Assembly (NCBI RefSeq): GCF_010020825.1
Contig: NZ_JAACJE010000001.1
Span: 558,001-622,000 of the forward strand
Source of the DNA: Acidovorax sp. 210-6
GTDB taxonomy: Bacteria > Pseudomonadota > Gammaproteobacteria > Burkholderiales > Burkholderiaceae_C
Direction of reading: 5' to 3'
DNA: 64,000 nt
The notes under the pieces: model-generated
Database searches by the model: none
What the model saw: only the letters and a program-made list of their open reading frames with translations
Told to the model about the DNA's origin: nothing
In this document: piece by piece, positions 34,804-42,850 of the stretch
How the letters are laid out: the number at the start of each line of letters is the position of its first letter
How positions within the stretch are numbered: position 1 is the stretch's first letter
Translations under genes and position numbers: made by a program

Positions 34804-36083
34804 GGCGCCTTTGCAGGACAATCGAGGCACCCCAGCGACCAGACAGACGAGCCAGACATGCGCGGAGCCGACACCTTCACCGAGAGCCTGTTCACCATGC
34901 GCCACCTCGATGACTTCGTGCCCTCAGATCACCCCTTGCGCGTGATCCGTGTGATGGTCAACAAGGCCCTGTCGAACATGGATGAGCTGTTTGCCCAGAT
35001 GTACGCAGCCGACATCAAAGGCGGGCGTCCCAGCATTGCCCCCGAGAAACTGCTGCGCGCCATGCTCATTCAGGTGCTCTACAGCGTGCGCTCGGAGCGC
35101 CAACTCATGGAGCAAACCCAGTACAACCTGCTGTTTCGCTGGTTCATTGGCCTGGCCATGGACGATGCCGTGTGGGTGCCCACCGTCTTCAGCAAGAACC
35201 GCGAACGCCTTATCGAGCACGATGCCGTCATCGAGTTCTTCAACCAGATCGTGCAGCAAGCCCAAGAGCAGGAACTGCTCAGTGGTGAACACTTCAGCGT
35301 GGACGGCACCCTGATCCAGGCCTGGGCGGGCCACAAGAGCTTTGTGCGCAAAGACGGCGGTGATGGCAATGACGCTGGCAACTTCAAAGGCCAAGCCCGC
35401 AGCAACGACACCCACCAGTCAAGCACGGATGCCGATGCCAGGCTCTATCGCAAAGGCAACACCGCCAGCGAACTGCGCTACATGGGCCACACCTTGAGCG
35501 ACAACCGCAACGGCCTGATCGTCAGTGCCGTAGTTACCCAGGCCGACGGGTATGCAGAGCGCGAAGCGGCCAAGGCCATGATCAACGATGCCCGTCAGGC
35601 ACTGCCCGATGACGCATCCGTCACCATCACATTGGGCGCAGACAAGGGCTACGACGCCAAAGAGTTCATCCAAGCCCTGCAAGAGATGAACGTACTGCCC
35701 CATGTGGCGCAGAACAAGTCAGGACGCCAGTCGGCGGTACCTGAGCCAATAGCAAACAGCGAAGGGTATGCCATGTCTCAGCAAAAGAGAAAGCTCATTG
35801 AACAGGGCTTTGGCTGGGCCAAGTGGATCGGCAACATCCGGCAAGTCATGGTGCGCGGACTGCAAAAAGTCGATCAGCTGTTTGTGCTGAACATGGCTGC
35901 GTACAACCTCACGCGCATGCGCACCTTGGGACAGGTGCGTCTGCAGGGTGCCAAAGGGGTGTAGAAGGCAGGGGAAATGCCTCGGAAACGAGCAAAAAAG
36001 GGCCGAACTGCTCAAAAAACAGGCAAACTCACCAAAAATGGAGAGATGGGGCGGGCTGCAGTGGGGAGTATTTCAGCAGCCTG
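34767..36083 (+). mobile_element. IS5/IS1182-type insertion sequence, 1317 bp, with CTAG target duplication
   Basis: The ends are inverted repeats: CAGGCTGCTGAAATAC(C)CCC at 34767 and its complement ending at 36083, 16 bases identical before a one-base difference. Both ends are flanked by CTAG (34763-34766 and 36084-36087). Joining the flanks through one CTAG restores the acyl-CoA dehydrogenase frame exactly (IYEGTS-HIQKLIIARSILAG). The element therefore inserted once, cleanly and probably recently. It carries one transposase gene. Confidence 0.92.
34858..35964 (+). CDS. IS5/IS1182-family DDE transposase
   Basis: This 368-aa transposase begins FTMRHLDDFVPSDHPLRVIR, with KGGRPSIAPEKLLRAMLIQVLYSVRSERQLMEQ and LFRWFIGLAMDD as the N-terminal DNA-binding part. 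The DDE core has D in HFSVDGTLIQAWA, D in TLGADKGYDAKEFI and a C-terminal IEQGFGWAKWIGNIRQVM where E supplies the third acid. The length is complete and no stops or shifts are seen, so it is likely active. It lies inside the IS defined at 34767-36083. Confidence 0.9.
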   Translation: MRGADTFTESLFTMRHLDDFVPSDHPLRVIRVMVNKALSNMDELFAQMYAADIKGGRPSIAPEKLLRAMLIQVLYSVRSERQLMEQTQYNLLFRWFIGLAMDDAVWVPTVFSKNRERLIEHDAVIEFFNQIVQQAQEQELLSGEHFSVDGTLIQAWAGHKSFVRKDGGDGNDAGNFKGQARSNDTHQSSTDADARLYRKGNTASELRYMGHTLSDNRNGLIVSAVVTQADGYAEREAAKAMINDARQALPDDASVTITLGADKGYDAKEFIQALQEMNVLPHVAQNKSGRQSAVPEPIANSEGYAMSQQKRKLIEQGFGWAKWIGNIRQVMVRGLQKVDQLFVLNMAAYNLTRMRTLGQVRLQGAKGV

Positions 36084-36087
36084 CTAG

Positions 36088-36133
36088 TCACATTCAAAAG
36101 TTGATTATTGCGCGCAGTATCTTGGCTGGCTGA
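36088..36133 (+). pseudogene. Severed 3' end of the acyl-CoA dehydrogenase gene
   Basis: The sequence after the right CTAG encodes SHIQKLIIARSILAG and a TGA, the usual acyl-CoA dehydrogenase C-terminus. It is out of reach of the original start and could only be translated as a run-on from the IS. Its perfect preservation argues for a recent insertion. Confidence 0.9.
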
Positions 36134-36229
36134 TGAGCATGGCCTTTTGTCGCAGCCCTACCGGCGAAAGCAGTTCGATATCATTTGCCTCAGTTAGCGA
36201 TACGAATGCCCTCAAGGAAAAAAACACCA

Positions 36230-36910
36230 ATGAGTACGCCAATTGAGGCAAAGCCCAAGTCACCTACACGCAACGCTGCCAAGAGATCGGGCAAGGGCGC
36301 AAAATGGAACAATGCGGTCAGCGGCGCGGATGAGCAGTACCAGCTCAAAAAACAAGCTGTCATTGCCGAAGCTTCGCGCGCATTTGGCCGCCATGGGTAC
36401 AAGAATGTGTCCTTGGACGAAATTGCAAAAACGCTCAACGTCACCAAGCCTGCCCTCTACTACTACTTCAAGAACAAGCAGGAACTTGTCTACGAATGCC
36501 ATGAGCTTGCCATGCATTTGGGAGATCGCGTCTTGCAAGACGCGATCGCTTCGGAAAATACTGGTTTCGGTCGGATCTCGGCCTTCATTAAGAACTACAT
36601 CTCGTTGCTAACGGATGAAATGGGCGCACCGGCGATCCTCCAGGATTTCTCCGGTATGACTGTAGCGGATCAGAAAAAAATCACTTTGCGTCGGCGAAAA
36701 TTTGATCTAGAGCTGCGCAAAGTGCTCGAGGGGGGTGTTCAGGATGGTTCCATTGCTCCGTGCAACGTGAAATTGGCGGTGTTCTGGTTCATGGGCGCTG
36801 TTAGCTCGATTACTCAATGGATGCATATCGATGGCAGCCTTGGAAGCGACGAAGTGGCCAATATTTTTATCGGTTTTCTTGCGCATGGTATTCGTCCCAA
36901 TCAAGGGTGA
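36230..36910 (+). CDS. TetR-family transcriptional regulator
   Basis: 226 aa from ATG 36230 (AAGGA upstream); ATG 36206 and TTG 36185 are in-frame alternatives. A basic, low-complexity N-terminal tail precedes the TetR HTH: AVIAEASRAFGRHGYKNVSLDEIAKTLNVTKPALYYYFKNKQELV (the YYYFKNK recognition end is clear). The C-terminal ligand domain resembles regulators of fatty-acid or aromatic-acyl-CoA operons. It ends the catabolic island and is the likely binder of the TTTTAC-N6-GTAAAA palindromes. Since the IS sits between it and livF, its expression may now depend on the IS or its own promoter. Confidence 0.88.
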   Translation: MSTPIEAKPKSPTRNAAKRSGKGAKWNNAVSGADEQYQLKKQAVIAEASRAFGRHGYKNVSLDEIAKTLNVTKPALYYYFKNKQELVYECHELAMHLGDRVLQDAIASENTGFGRISAFIKNYISLLTDEMGAPAILQDFSGMTVADQKKITLRRRKFDLELRKVLEGGVQDGSIAPCNVKLAVFWFMGAVSSITQWMHIDGSLGSDEVANIFIGFLAHGIRPNQG

Positions 36911-36964
36911 ATATTGCGCCAGCAGGCTTGGGCTTCCGGCTGTGTTCTTCGCAGTGAGGCAATT

Positions 36965-37147
36965 CTGGCGGTCATCGTCGTGTATGGCGTAAACCGGTGC
37001 CGGAGTCAGGTCTTCAGGCTCGATTCCAATTGGAACTGACCGCCAGTCCCATCCGGTGTGCGGATGAAGGCCAGTCACAGTGAGGGTCTCATAGCACTGT
37101 GCCTATCGCTCGTCGCCATTTTTGTGGAGCACGACCGTCGCGTTGAC
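36965..37147 (-). pseudogene. Possible decayed coding fragment with an internal TAG
   Basis: In one minus-strand frame the 306-bp gap reads VNATVVLHKNGDER, a TAG, then AQCYETLTVTGLHPHTGWDW and RSVPIGIEPEDLTPAPVYAI. The composition looks coding rather than random, but I cannot name the family and no start or upstream part is present. The remaining gap shows nothing else except the HU-gene terminator. Confidence 0.25.
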
Positions 37148-37179
37148 CGCACTGTCGCTACATCTGCTGGAGTGAGCAA

Positions 37180-37205
37180 TTGGCGCTGCTCATGGGCAGC
37201 GCCAA
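37180..37205 (-). terminator. Terminator of the HU-like gene
   Basis: TTGGCGCTGC (37180-37189) and its complement GCAGCGCCAA (37196-37205) form a 10-bp stem with a 6-nt loop, 12 bp beyond the minus-strand stop codon at 37218. On that strand it is followed by TTG rather than a long T-run. Confidence 0.6.
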
Positions 37206-37217
37206 GTTGTACGGGGA

Positions 37218-37631
37218 TCAGAGCGTCGCGTCCTTGAGCTTCTTCAAGGCGCGCGTCTTGATCTTGACCGACGCGGGCTTGGCGGGGAACCAGCGCTCTT
37301 CGCCGGTGAACGGGTCCTTGCCAAAACGCTTCTTCTTGGCGGGCACTTGCTGCAGGCCGATCTTCATCAGGCCGGGCAGGGTGAACTCGCCCGAGCCCTT
37401 CTTGTGCACGGAGCCCAGGATCGCCGACTCCAGCGCGGCGAGCACGGCCTTGGCGGCCTTGGGCTCGACACCGGACTGCTCGACCAGGTGGGCCACCAGG
37501 GTGGTCTTGTTGAAAACCGTCTTGATGGGCTTGATGGTTGCCACGGGCTTAGTCACGGCGGCCTTCTTGGCGGCGGGTGCCGGCTTCGTGGTCTTCTTGG
37601 CGGGAGCGGGAGCTTTCTTTGCAGTGGCCAT
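37218..37631 (-). CDS. HU-like DNA-binding protein with a Lys/Ala/Pro-rich N-terminal tail
   Basis: A 137-aa protein. Residues 1-40 are a histone-H1-like tail of K, A, P and T (ATAKKAPAPAKKTTKPAPAA). Residues ~41-130 follow the HU/IHF fold: KTTLVAHLVEQSGVEPKAAKAVLAALESAI, then the GSGEFTLPGLMKIGLQQ strand and the arm region KDPFTGEERWFPAKPASVKIKT. Tailed HU proteins of this kind are common in Burkholderiales nucleoids. It is a single gene with its own terminator. Confidence 0.88.
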   Translation of the reverse strand: MATAKKAPAPAKKTTKPAPAAKKAAVTKPVATIKPIKTVFNKTTLVAHLVEQSGVEPKAAKAVLAALESAILGSVHKKGSGEFTLPGLMKIGLQQVPAKKKRFGKDPFTGEERWFPAKPASVKIKTRALKKLKDATL

Positions 37632-37819
37632 GTTGATAGTCTCGTGAGGTCAATGGGTTGATGTTTTCTGCTGGCGACTCCAAGCAGACCAATCCATTCT
37701 AGGAGCAGTGCGGGGCGGGCGCTTGCGCAGCACGCCTGACGGCGCTCCCATACACTCGAATCTTTTACGAAATTCACTGCACGCTGTTCAATCGGCGTCA
37801 ATGCAACTCCGGAGCCTAA

Positions 37820-38431
37820 ATGTCTATCGCCCCTTCGACATTGCTTGCACTGCAGCAGGCTGGTGAAAGCCTGTATGCGGCTCGACAAGCATTTGCACAG
37901 GAAGCTCAACTGAACGCAAACCGTCTAGTTGGTATCGTTGCCAGCGAGCCCTTCAGCAATAAAGCCGACCGAGCCTATGCGCAGTTACGCTCCATTGCCC
38001 GGATGGCGCACGAATTACAGGTGTTGGAAGAGCAACTCAAGACTATGTACGGATCCGCAGCTGAACTTGTTGCAGCCGACACGTCGGTATTGGTGGCGCT
38101 CGCAGATCGCAGCACTCGCTCTCGTGGGGGTGCAAACGCTATAAGCAGTCAAAGTGCAGAAGATGCGGTCGTGAAGCCTGCACGGCAGAAACAAGGGCTC
38201 AAGAAGAGGGCGCCGGTTGTTGGTCAGGTTCGCCGCATGAGTGCCAATGACGAAAAGATCTTGGCTTATTTCAAGACGGTTTTGGATCGGCGCAGTTGGA
38301 AGCCTTTGACTCACGCAATCATCGGCCAGGGCGCGGGAATTCCGTTGGGTTCTGTAGGTTTGGCAATCCGCCGAGTGATCGCTGTGGGAGCGGTTCGTGA
38401 GGGGAAAAAGGGGAGCTATCGGCTTGCTTGA
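37820..38431 (+). CDS. Hypothetical protein with a helical N-terminal half and winged-helix-like C-terminus
   Basis: This 203-aa protein belongs to no family I can name. Residues 1-100 are long helices, probably coiled coil (LLALQQAGESLYAARQAFAQEAQ, MAHELQVLEEQLKTMYG). A variable linker with basic residues (KPARQKQGLKKRAP) leads to residues ~140-203: NDEKILAYFKTVLDRRSWKPLTHAIIGQGAGIPLGSVGLAIRRVI, then VREGKKGSYRLA, which reads like a winged helix (helix-helix-helix-wing). A DNA-binding role is possible. Confidence 0.6.
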   Translation: MSIAPSTLLALQQAGESLYAARQAFAQEAQLNANRLVGIVASEPFSNKADRAYAQLRSIARMAHELQVLEEQLKTMYGSAAELVAADTSVLVALADRSTRSRGGANAISSQSAEDAVVKPARQKQGLKKRAPVVGQVRRMSANDEKILAYFKTVLDRRSWKPLTHAIIGQGAGIPLGSVGLAIRRVIAVGAVREGKKGSYRLA

Positions 38432-38465
38432 AGGCTGATGATTCTGGCGAAATCAGGGATCCTGA

Positions 38466-38547
38466 GTGTTTACGACTTTAGTTGGCGCCACTCAAAACTG
38501 AGAGCCTGGGAACCCGCATGAATGCTATGCCGGTGTTTACGACTTTA
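38466..38547. repeat. 15-bp direct repeat, two copies 67 bp apart
   Basis: GTGTTTACGACTTTA occurs at 38466-38480 and again at 38533-38547, each followed by (G/A)TT. It lies just ahead of the tandem repeats. Nothing else in the 527-bp gap between the hypothetical gene and the cyclase looks coding. Confidence 0.7.
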
Positions 38548-38559
38548 ATTACCCAGAAT

Positions 38560-38946
38560 ACCGGCGCGCTCTGGGCCGACGCGTAGCGTCGGCGCCGCAG
38601 GCGCGAGGTTTCTGGGCTTGGACGCCACTCATTTCGCGCAGCGAAGTGACGTGGCGGCACAACCTGTCTTTTTTGCCAAGAGCGTGACGGTCGAATGACC
38701 GGCGCGCTCTTGGCCGACGCGTAGCGTCGGCGCCGCAGGCGCGAGGTTTCTGGGCTTGGACGCCACTCATTTCGCGCAGCGAAGTGACGTGGCGGCACAA
38801 CCTGTCTTTTTGCCAAGAGCGTGACGGTCGAATGACCGGCGCGCTATGGGCCGACGCGTAGCGTCGGCGCCGCAGGCGCGAGGTTTCTGGGCTTGGACGC
38901 CACTCATTTCGCGCAGCGAAGTGACGTGGCGGCACACGCCTCTGCC
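38560..38946. repeat. Three tandem copies of a ~137-bp hairpin-rich repeat
   Basis: Copies begin at 38560, 38698 and 38835 with ACCGGCGCGCT and are nearly identical (the first two differ mainly by one T in a T-run; the third ends near 38935 where CACAACC becomes CACACGCC). Each copy holds two dyads: GCCGACGC-GTA-GCGTCGGC, and GCCACTCATTTCGC-GCA-GCGAAGTGACGTGGC (one-base bulge). This is the structure of an intergenic REP/BIME-like element. No open frame here is convincing. Confidence 0.85.
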
Positions 38947-38958
38947 TCGTCCAAAGCG

Positions 38959-39918
38959 TCACGGTGGAGTGACGTCTCCCAGTGTCAAAACCTCCACCCG
39001 GTTGCGACCGTTCTTCTTGGCTGCGTACAGCTGTTGATCCACGGCGTCGATGAAGTCCGAGGGCCTCAAGCCCTCGCTGGGGATCAGCGTGCCCACGCCA
39101 ATGCTCACCGTGATGTGCTCCCCATGGGGCGACTGCGCGTGGGCGATGGCCTGTTTCTGCACCAGGCGCTGGCAGCGTTCGGCCACGTTGAGGGCGACGT
39201 TGGCATCGGCCTGAGGTAGCAGCACGATGAATTCTTCTCCGCCATAGCGGGCGACCAAGTCGCGGGGACCATCCAGTGCCAGGCTCAGGGTCTGCGCGAT
39301 GTCCACCAGGCATTTGTCGCCGCGCACATGGCCATACAGGTCGTTGTATTGCTTGAAGTAGTCGATGTCGAACAGCAGCAGCGACAGCGGATGGCGGTTG
39401 GTGCGCGCGCTTTCCCATTCCACCTGCAGGCACGCATCAAAGCGGCGGCGGTTGGCAATGTTGGTCAGTCCGTCCTTGAAGGACAGGGCCTCCAGTTCCT
39501 TTTGCAACGCCAGGAGCTTTTCTTCGGTTTTTTTGCGTTCGCTGATGTCGAACATGAAGCCGACCAGTGCCTCAGGTTCGCCCTGTGGGGTGCGTACCAC
39601 GTGCACCACGTCGCGGATCCACACGTAGCCATTGTCTTTGGTCAGTGCGCGGTAGTCGGCCTCGTGGTCCACTCCCGCCTGGGATTGAGCGACGCAAAAA
39701 CTGACCACATGCTCGCGGTCCTCGGGGTGCATGCGGGCGGCCCAGTCTTCGACGCTCATCCAGCTCTCGGGCGTCCAGCCGAGCAGCTCTTCGATCTGTG
39801 GGCCGATGTAGGAGAAGCGTTTGCTGGCCCAATCGATCCTCCATGGAATCGCCTTGGTGGACTCCAGAAGGGTGCGGTACACCGCGCTGTCGTTGTTCAG
39901 TTCACCCATGTAGGACAT
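38959..39918 (-). CDS. Diguanylate cyclase with a PAS sensor domain
   Basis: A 319-aa protein. Residues ~12-135 form a PAS fold (IPWRIDWASKRFSYIGPQIE, then YVWIRDVVHVVRTPQGEPEALVG). A short coiled linker (ISERKKTEEKLLALQKELEALS) leads to a GGDEF domain with DGLTNIANRRRFD, LFDIDYFKQYNDLYGH and the active site RYGGEEF. It would make c-di-GMP from GTP. The usual inhibitory RxxD site before GGEEF reads GPRD here, so product inhibition is probably lost. No transmembrane segments, so it is cytoplasmic. It has no obvious operon partner. Confidence 0.9.
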   Translation of the reverse strand: MSYMGELNNDSAVYRTLLESTKAIPWRIDWASKRFSYIGPQIEELLGWTPESWMSVEDWAARMHPEDREHVVSFCVAQSQAGVDHEADYRALTKDNGYVWIRDVVHVVRTPQGEPEALVGFMFDISERKKTEEKLLALQKELEALSFKDGLTNIANRRRFDACLQVEWESARTNRHPLSLLLFDIDYFKQYNDLYGHVRGDKCLVDIAQTLSLALDGPRDLVARYGGEEFIVLLPQADANVALNVAERCQRLVQKQAIAHAQSPHGEHITVSIGVGTLIPSEGLRPSDFIDAVDQQLYAAKKNGRNRVEVLTLGDVTPP

Positions 39919-39951
39919 GCCGGGTTCCTCCTCGCAATGGTGCCGTCGTTG

Positions 39952-40758
39952 CTAGCGCACTTTCTCTGGTGTGCCATGCGTGGTGGCAATGGCATTCCAG
40001 TACCAGTAGAAAAATCCGTGGTTTTTTTGCAGCAGCGTGTGGGTGGTGATGCTGCCTTGATGGATGTTGCCCCAGCAGGCGCGTGCAGAGTTGCGGTTGT
40101 TGTGCAGGTCAATGCATTCGGGGTTGTCCAGCGCAGGTTTGGGGGGAATGCAAAGCGCGCTGCCGCGTGGCACCCAGAGGTCTGCCAGCCGGATGCGGCC
40201 CAGCCGGGGCCAATAGCGACCAACCGAGATCACCAGGGGTTGGCTGGCGTCCGTGGATGCGAACACATGGGGAAAGTCGTGGTGCTCCAGGTCGGTGCAC
40301 ACCACACTGAGCAGGCTGTTGCCTGTTCCCTGGTAGGGAGACCAGTGTCCTGCGAACACGCCGTACTCGTATTCGATCTGCTGCAGGTGCACCACAGGGC
40401 TGCGCACCTGGACCACTTGCCCCGGCTCCACCAGCGTGATGCCGAAGGCGGCAGCAATGTCACGCGTGGCCCAAAGGGGAGCAAAGGCCACTTGCTCTGC
40501 AGCGAAGCCGAGTTGTGTTTCCAAGCCATACGGCGGGTTGGGTTTGACGCCGATCACCTGGGCCACGGCATATTCGTTGCCCTGGGCCATGGCGGGGTCG
40601 GTGGCCGCCGGTGTCAAGGCAGTGGCACCCGCCGGTGGCGCATCCAGAAATGTGGGGGCGCCGCCATCGTTGAAGAAAAAGGGCGTGCGTGCAATGTCCA
40701 CCGCAGATTCGCTGATCTCCTTGATGAACAGCGGTGCTTCAAGATGGGTTCCGGGCAT
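39952..40758 (-). CDS. Hypothetical protein (268 aa)
   Basis: I do not recognise this family. It is a soluble protein without signal peptide or transmembrane segments. Notable stretches are ESAVDIARTPFFFNDGGAPTFL near the N-terminus, EYEYGVFAGHWSPYQGTGNSLLSVVCTDLEHHDFPHVFAST in the middle, and a C-terminal part with several Cys, His and Trp (PECIDLHNNRNSARACWGNI, HGFFYWYWNAIATTHG). It lies 34 bp upstream of the cyclase on the same strand and could be cotranscribed with it. Confidence 0.55.
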   Translation of the reverse strand: MPGTHLEAPLFIKEISESAVDIARTPFFFNDGGAPTFLDAPPAGATALTPAATDPAMAQGNEYAVAQVIGVKPNPPYGLETQLGFAAEQVAFAPLWATRDIAAAFGITLVEPGQVVQVRSPVVHLQQIEYEYGVFAGHWSPYQGTGNSLLSVVCTDLEHHDFPHVFASTDASQPLVISVGRYWPRLGRIRLADLWVPRGSALCIPPKPALDNPECIDLHNNRNSARACWGNIHQGSITTHTLLQKNHGFFYWYWNAIATTHGTPEKVR

Positions 40759-40883
40759 GGGTCAGCGCTCCTGGTTATGCAAGGTGCGGGGGGTGGCCCA
40801 AGTGCACCGTATGTTTTCGACCCATGGTAGCAGTGGACTGTGACTTTTTGTATCCGTACAGATAGCTATGGCGCCTGCTGACT

Positions 40884-42179
40884 TCAGCGGTTCTCGGAGG
40901 CGCCTTGCCGAAAAACCACAGCATCCAAGTGCAGCGCCTTGATGCTGCGCGCCGCCGCCTGGGCCTGTGCTGCGCTGGGGTAGGGGCCCACGCGCACGCG
41001 GATGCGTTGGCCCTTGGGTGTGTCCAGGCTTTGGCGGAAGGCAGGCAGCCCTGCGTTGAGCAGCTTGGCCTGGGCCTTGCGTGCATTGGCTTCTTCGGCA
41101 AAGAGTCCCACGTTGATGTAGTAGCCCGGCTGACTCCCGACCTGCGGGAGGGTCTCGCCGGTCGCTGGGGCCGATGCCCCAGTGGCCTGTGGTGTGGGCG
41201 CCTCGGGTGCGCTGGCAGGGGCTTGCGGGGCGGTGACTGCTTTGCTGTCGGGTTTTCGCGCGGCAGGTGCGGGCTTGGCGGCGGGTTTGACCGCAGCGCT
41301 GCGGGGACTGGTTCCTGAGGCTTGTGGTGTGGCGGCCGAAGCGGTGGGAGTGGGCGCGGCCATGGGGGAGGGAGGCGGCAACTGCTCCAGAACGGGTGGT
41401 GCGGCAGCAGGCGTGCTGGCCGTTGGCTGGGCGGATGCTGGTTCGCTGGCCGCTACGGTGGCGGCGCTGGCCGATGCAGTGGGGGCAGGTTCGGGCAGCG
41501 GGGACAGGAGTGCGCCGCTGGCGGCTTCCTGTGGTGCGCTGGCGCTGATGCTGGGTACCGGGGCCTCGGGTATGGCAGGGGGCACAGGTGTTTCTGCGGG
41601 GTTGCCCTGGGGCAGAAACTGGTAAGCCAGTGCCGCAACACCCAGCAGTCCCGCGTTCAGCGCCGCCAGGCCCGCCAGTCGGCGCTTGCTGGCGGCCTGC
41701 TGTTCCAGTTGGGCGCAGGCTTCGGGCAGGCTGCGGGTGCTGGCCAGCGCACGGGCGATGCGTTTGCGGATTTCGGTGTGCAGGATGGCGTCGCCATACA
41801 GACCCGGCAGGGCAAAGGCAAGCAGGGCATAGGCGCCCACCAAGCCCCATTGCACGGGTTCCGGCCAGGGCAGCAGGGTGCGGATGGCGCCAAACAGCAG
41901 CAGCCCCAGTCCTTCGGCGGCGGCCACGTAGATGAGGGCGGGCGTCCACAGGTGGCGCAAGGCCATCCAGTTCAACGTGCACAGGCTGGCGGCCCAATTC
42001 CAGCCGGGCTGGGTGCGGCCCAGCGTGTCAAAACGCTCGAAACGCGGCAGGTAGCTTTCGGGCCGGATGGGCCCGAGCGCTGCGCGGTAGAGCGTGTTCA
42101 TGGCGCTCTCGGCGGGGCCTGCAGGCTGTTGGGTGTGGAGGAAGTCCGTGGAGGCGGGCATGAGGGTTGATTCTGTCAT
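40884..42179 (-). CDS. SPOR-domain protein with an N-terminal membrane region
   Basis: A 431-aa protein. Residues ~30-150 contain a DUF2628-like segment (WNWAASLCTLNWMALRHLWTPALI) and two or three hydrophobic helices; a further membrane segment at ~168-188 (LAGLAALNAGLLGVAALAYQ) is followed by a long Pro/Ala/Ser-rich stretch (~190-345). The last ~75 residues are a SPOR domain: YYINVGLFAEEANARKAQAKL, RIRVRVGPYPSAAQAQAAARSI. SPOR domains bind denuded septal peptidoglycan, so a cell-division or envelope role is likely. Confidence 0.8.
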   Translation of the reverse strand: MTESTLMPASTDFLHTQQPAGPAESAMNTLYRAALGPIRPESYLPRFERFDTLGRTQPGWNWAASLCTLNWMALRHLWTPALIYVAAAEGLGLLLFGAIRTLLPWPEPVQWGLVGAYALLAFALPGLYGDAILHTEIRKRIARALASTRSLPEACAQLEQQAASKRRLAGLAALNAGLLGVAALAYQFLPQGNPAETPVPPAIPEAPVPSISASAPQEAASGALLSPLPEPAPTASASAATVAASEPASAQPTASTPAAAPPVLEQLPPPSPMAAPTPTASAATPQASGTSPRSAAVKPAAKPAPAARKPDSKAVTAPQAPASAPEAPTPQATGASAPATGETLPQVGSQPGYYINVGLFAEEANARKAQAKLLNAGLPAFRQSLDTPKGQRIRVRVGPYPSAAQAQAAARSIKALHLDAVVFRQGASENR

Positions 42180-42214
42180 GCGCAGCCTTGCACTCCAAGC
42201 ATTGTGCGCACAAC

Positions 42215-42245
42215 AAAAAACCCGCAGGGCCTGGGGCCGTGCGGG
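42215..42245 (-). terminator. Intrinsic terminator of the small exported-protein gene
   Basis: CCCGCA (42221-42226) pairs with TGCGGG (42240-42245), and on the minus strand the stem is followed by TTTTTTG. It lies 22 bp past the stop of the gene at 42267. Confidence 0.8.
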
Positions 42246-42266
42246 CTGGGCATGAGGCTGGAACTA

Positions 42267-42551
42267 TCAGCTGCGGTTGCCGGAGGCAATGGTGCCTGCG
42301 CGGTTGGCGACCACGGCCTGGCTGCGCACTTCGCTGCGGCTCACGGTGGACGTTGCGGCTGGCTCGGCATTGACGACTTCATAGTTCTTGAACTGCGCGA
42401 CGGCTTCCACGGCCTGGGCGTGCACGGCGGCGCGGCTCAGGGTCGAGGGCGCCTGGGTGTCAAAGCCTGCTCCGTAGAGTTCACCGGCCTGGGCGCCCAC
42501 AGAAGCGAAGGCAGCAACAGCAGCGATGGAGAGAGTGCGAGAGAACGACAT
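42267..42551 (-). CDS. Small exported protein with two internal motif repeats
   Basis: A 94-aa protein with a signal peptide (MSFSRTLSIAAVAAFASVGAQA, cleavage after AQA). The mature 72 residues contain two similar units, STLSRAAVHAQAVEAV and STVSRSEVRSQAVVAN, reminiscent of DUF4148-type periplasmic proteins. The function is unknown. GGAAACC precedes the ATG and an intrinsic terminator follows, so it is a monocistronic gene. Confidence 0.65.
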   Translation of the reverse strand: MSFSRTLSIAAVAAFASVGAQAGELYGAGFDTQAPSTLSRAAVHAQAVEAVAQFKNYEVVNAEPAATSTVSRSEVRSQAVVANRAGTIASGNRS

Positions 42552-42820
42552 GGTGGTTTCCTTTGGATCAACGATGGGTGAGTCACCGGATGCGTACGGG
42601 GCATAGTGCCTGGTTCACATCCGCCTTCGGTGAGTCGCCTGGGGCGGTGGTTCATCGATGGGTTGAACTGTACGCCTCAGTGGTTCAAAGAAAAACCATC
42701 CGGTATAAAACTGACTGTTTCGTTTTTTGGAACAGTCGATGCCCTTGAATTTCGCTGCATCGACCCGTGGGATGCATGCTTGTTGCGCCTGAATGCCCGA
42801 CCTGGGCCAAAGCCCCACCC
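42552..42820. other. Intergenic region upstream of groES; one dyad, no gene
   Basis: Between the divergent small-protein and groES genes. It contains the dyad GTCGATGC-N14-GCATCGAC (42735-42764) and a shorter GACTGTT/AACAGTC pair around a T-run near 42710-42735. No coding sequence is supported; the minus-strand promoter of the exported protein must lie here. Confidence 0.4.
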
Positions 42821-42850
42821 CTTGAAAGCCGCTGAATTGCCCTTATCATT
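42821..42850 (+). promoter_or_regulatory. Heat-shock (sigma-32) promoter of groESL
   Basis: CTTGAAA (42821-42827), 13 nt, then CCTTATCATT (42841-42850). This fits the sigma-32 pattern CTTGAAA-N(11-16)-CCCCATNT with two to three changes in the -10 part. The CIRCE operator starts inside it. Confidence 0.75.

Noticed and set aside
38478..39433. Long minus-strand open frames across the tandem repeats (up to 294 aa)
   Set aside because: They translate the repeat units (repeating RHFAARNEWRPSPETSRLRR) and the antisense of the cyclase; GC-rich repeats keep frames open by chance.
39328..40830. 500-aa plus-strand open frame antisense to the cyclase and the hypothetical gene
   Set aside because: The minus-strand proteins have clear domains (PAS-GGDEF) and normal composition; this frame has none.
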